Source of the DNA: Rhizobium sp. Leaf371
GTDB taxonomy: Bacteria > Pseudomonadota > Alphaproteobacteria > Rhizobiales > Rhizobiaceae
DNA length: 64,000 nt
NCBI RefSeq assembly: GCF_001424045.1
Contig: NZ_LMQB01000023.1
Span: 496,001-560,000 of the forward strand
Direction of reading: 5' to 3'
A model generated the notes under the pieces. The model had not been told where the DNA came from, did no database searches, and saw nothing but the letters and a program-made list of their open reading frames with translations. This document shows, piece after piece, positions 63,429 through 64,000 of this stretch. Numbering within the stretch: the first letter of the stretch is position 1; each line of letters starts with the position of its first letter. A program made the position numbers and the translations under genes.

Positions 63429-64000
63429 ATGACGCAGAGACAGAGGCCCAAGGTCTACATCACCCGCAAGCTGCCCGACATCGTCGAGACCCGCATGCGC
63501 GAACTCTTCGACGCGACCCTCAATATCGACGACAGCCCCCGCAGCCAGGAGGAGCTGGCCGCAGCCGTGGCTGAGGCAGACGTGCTGGTGCCCACCGTCA
63601 CCGACCGGATCGACGCGGCTCTCATCGAGCAGGCCGGGCCGAAACTCAAGCTGATCGCGAGCTTTTCGAACGGCGTCGACAATATCGACGTGGACGCTGC
63701 CGCCCGGCGCGGCATCACGGTGACGAACACGCCGGCCGTGCTGACCGAGGACACGGCCGACATGACGCTCGCCCTCATTCTCGCCGTGCCCCGGCGGCTG
63801 ACGGAGGGCGCGGCTATTCTGGCCGACCGCCGCCACGACTGGGCCGGCTGGTCGCCGAACTGGATGCTCGGACGGCGGATTTCCGGCAAGCGCATCGGCA
63901 TCGTCGGCATGGGCCGGATCGGCACCGCCGTCGCCCGGCGCGCCAAGGCCTTCGGCCTGTCCATCCACTACCACAACCGGCATCGCGTCAGCGCGGAGAC
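63429..64000 (+). CDS. D-2-hydroxyacid dehydrogenase (glyoxylate/glycerate type), 5' part
   Basis: About 190 codons are visible before the window ends. RPKVYITRKLPDIVETRMRELFD, SFSNGVDNIDVDAAARRGITVTNTPAVLTEDTADMTLALILAV (substrate domain, with Asn-Gly-x-Asp pattern) and the NAD(P) loop GIVGMGRIGTAVARRAKAFG fit the GyaR/GhrB branch that reduces glyoxylate or hydroxypyruvate. Catalytic Arg, Glu and His lie beyond the edge. Confidence 0.9.
   Translation, partial: MTQRQRPKVYITRKLPDIVETRMRELFDATLNIDDSPRSQEELAAAVAEADVLVPTVTDRIDAALIEQAGPKLKLIASFSNGVDNIDVDAAARRGITVTNTPAVLTEDTADMTLALILAVPRRLTEGAAILADRRHDWAGWSPNWMLGRRISGKRIGIVGMGRIGTAVARRAKAFGLSIHYHNRHRVSAE

Overview
The window is a chromosomal segment of a GC-rich alphaproteobacterium, almost certainly a member of the Rhizobiaceae (Rhizobium/Agrobacterium/Ensifer-like). 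The evidence is gene content and order (rbfA-truB-...-rpsO-pnp; infC; rpmI-rplT-pheS-pheT; ugpBAEC; yejABEF; dapB-gpmA; nth-pfkB), an Irr iron-control-type box in front of a membrane-bound ferritin gene, and a CtrA-type box. Genus cannot be decided from what I can see. There is no rRNA, tRNA, CRISPR array, IS element or prophage that I could support. Most of the DNA is ordinary core genome, closely packed on both strands.

Layout. 1-4.5 kb (minus): the translation/RNA operon rbfA, truB, an HWE-type sensor kinase, rpsO and the first codons of pnp. 4.6-6.8 kb (plus): a glutamine-amidotransferase-like protein, a pentapeptide-repeat protein and a GFA-family zinc protein. 6.8-7.8 kb (minus): a chromosomal ccdAB toxin-antitoxin pair and a duplicated DUF1508 protein. 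7.9-11.8 kb: lepA, an XRE-cupin regulator fused in an operon with a GNAT acetyltransferase, and an OmpA-type lipoprotein. 11.9-14.8 kb: a complete EF-P modification set (epmB, epmA, divergent efp). 14.9-17.4 kb: small envelope and stress genes and mbfA. 17.9-23.3 kb: glycerol-3-phosphate uptake operon ugpBAEC plus a sugar-phosphate isomerase-like gene. 24.4-33.7 kb: infC (ATT start), a lipid-glycosylation gene group, rpmI-rplT, and pheS-pheT with a brnT-brnA toxin-antitoxin pair inserted between the two synthetase subunits. 33.8-36.1 kb: a tightly coupled deacetylase/small CGLCG protein/CobW GTPase operon. 36.3-36.9 kb: an AT-richer orphan gene that looks acquired. 37.1-44.4 kb: oxidoreductases, an orphan homologue of a gene-transfer-agent spike protein, xseA, a MarR regulator and an NlpC/P60 hydrolase. 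44.4-51.3 kb: a peptide ABC importer yejABEF with a PIN-toxin/antitoxin pair inserted between yejE and yejF. 51.5-64 kb: mepA, mgsA, glk, an MsbA-type exporter, dapB, gpmA, an Ogt-type DNA methyltransferase, nth, an MFS exporter, a PfkB-type sugar/adenosine kinase, an SH3 protein and the start of a 2-hydroxyacid dehydrogenase.

Three themes stand out. First, three separate toxin-antitoxin modules sit in housekeeping DNA and two of them split otherwise conserved operons (pheST and yejABEF). Second, at least nine gene junctions or protein ends carry short tandem duplications with 12-17 bp units, each of different sequence, suggesting a general slippage or duplication habit in this genome. Third, there are readable regulatory sites: an Irr box at mbfA, a TTAA-N7-TTAA CtrA-type box, a 33-bp palindrome overlapping the promoter and start of a probably leaderless XRE-cupin gene, and a very strong 50-nt hairpin in the leader of a Gfo/Idh/MocA gene whose core recurs 24 kb away.

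I worked by eye. Start codons were chosen from Shine-Dalgarno sequences, overlaps and family length; operator and promoter calls are pattern matches, not experiments.
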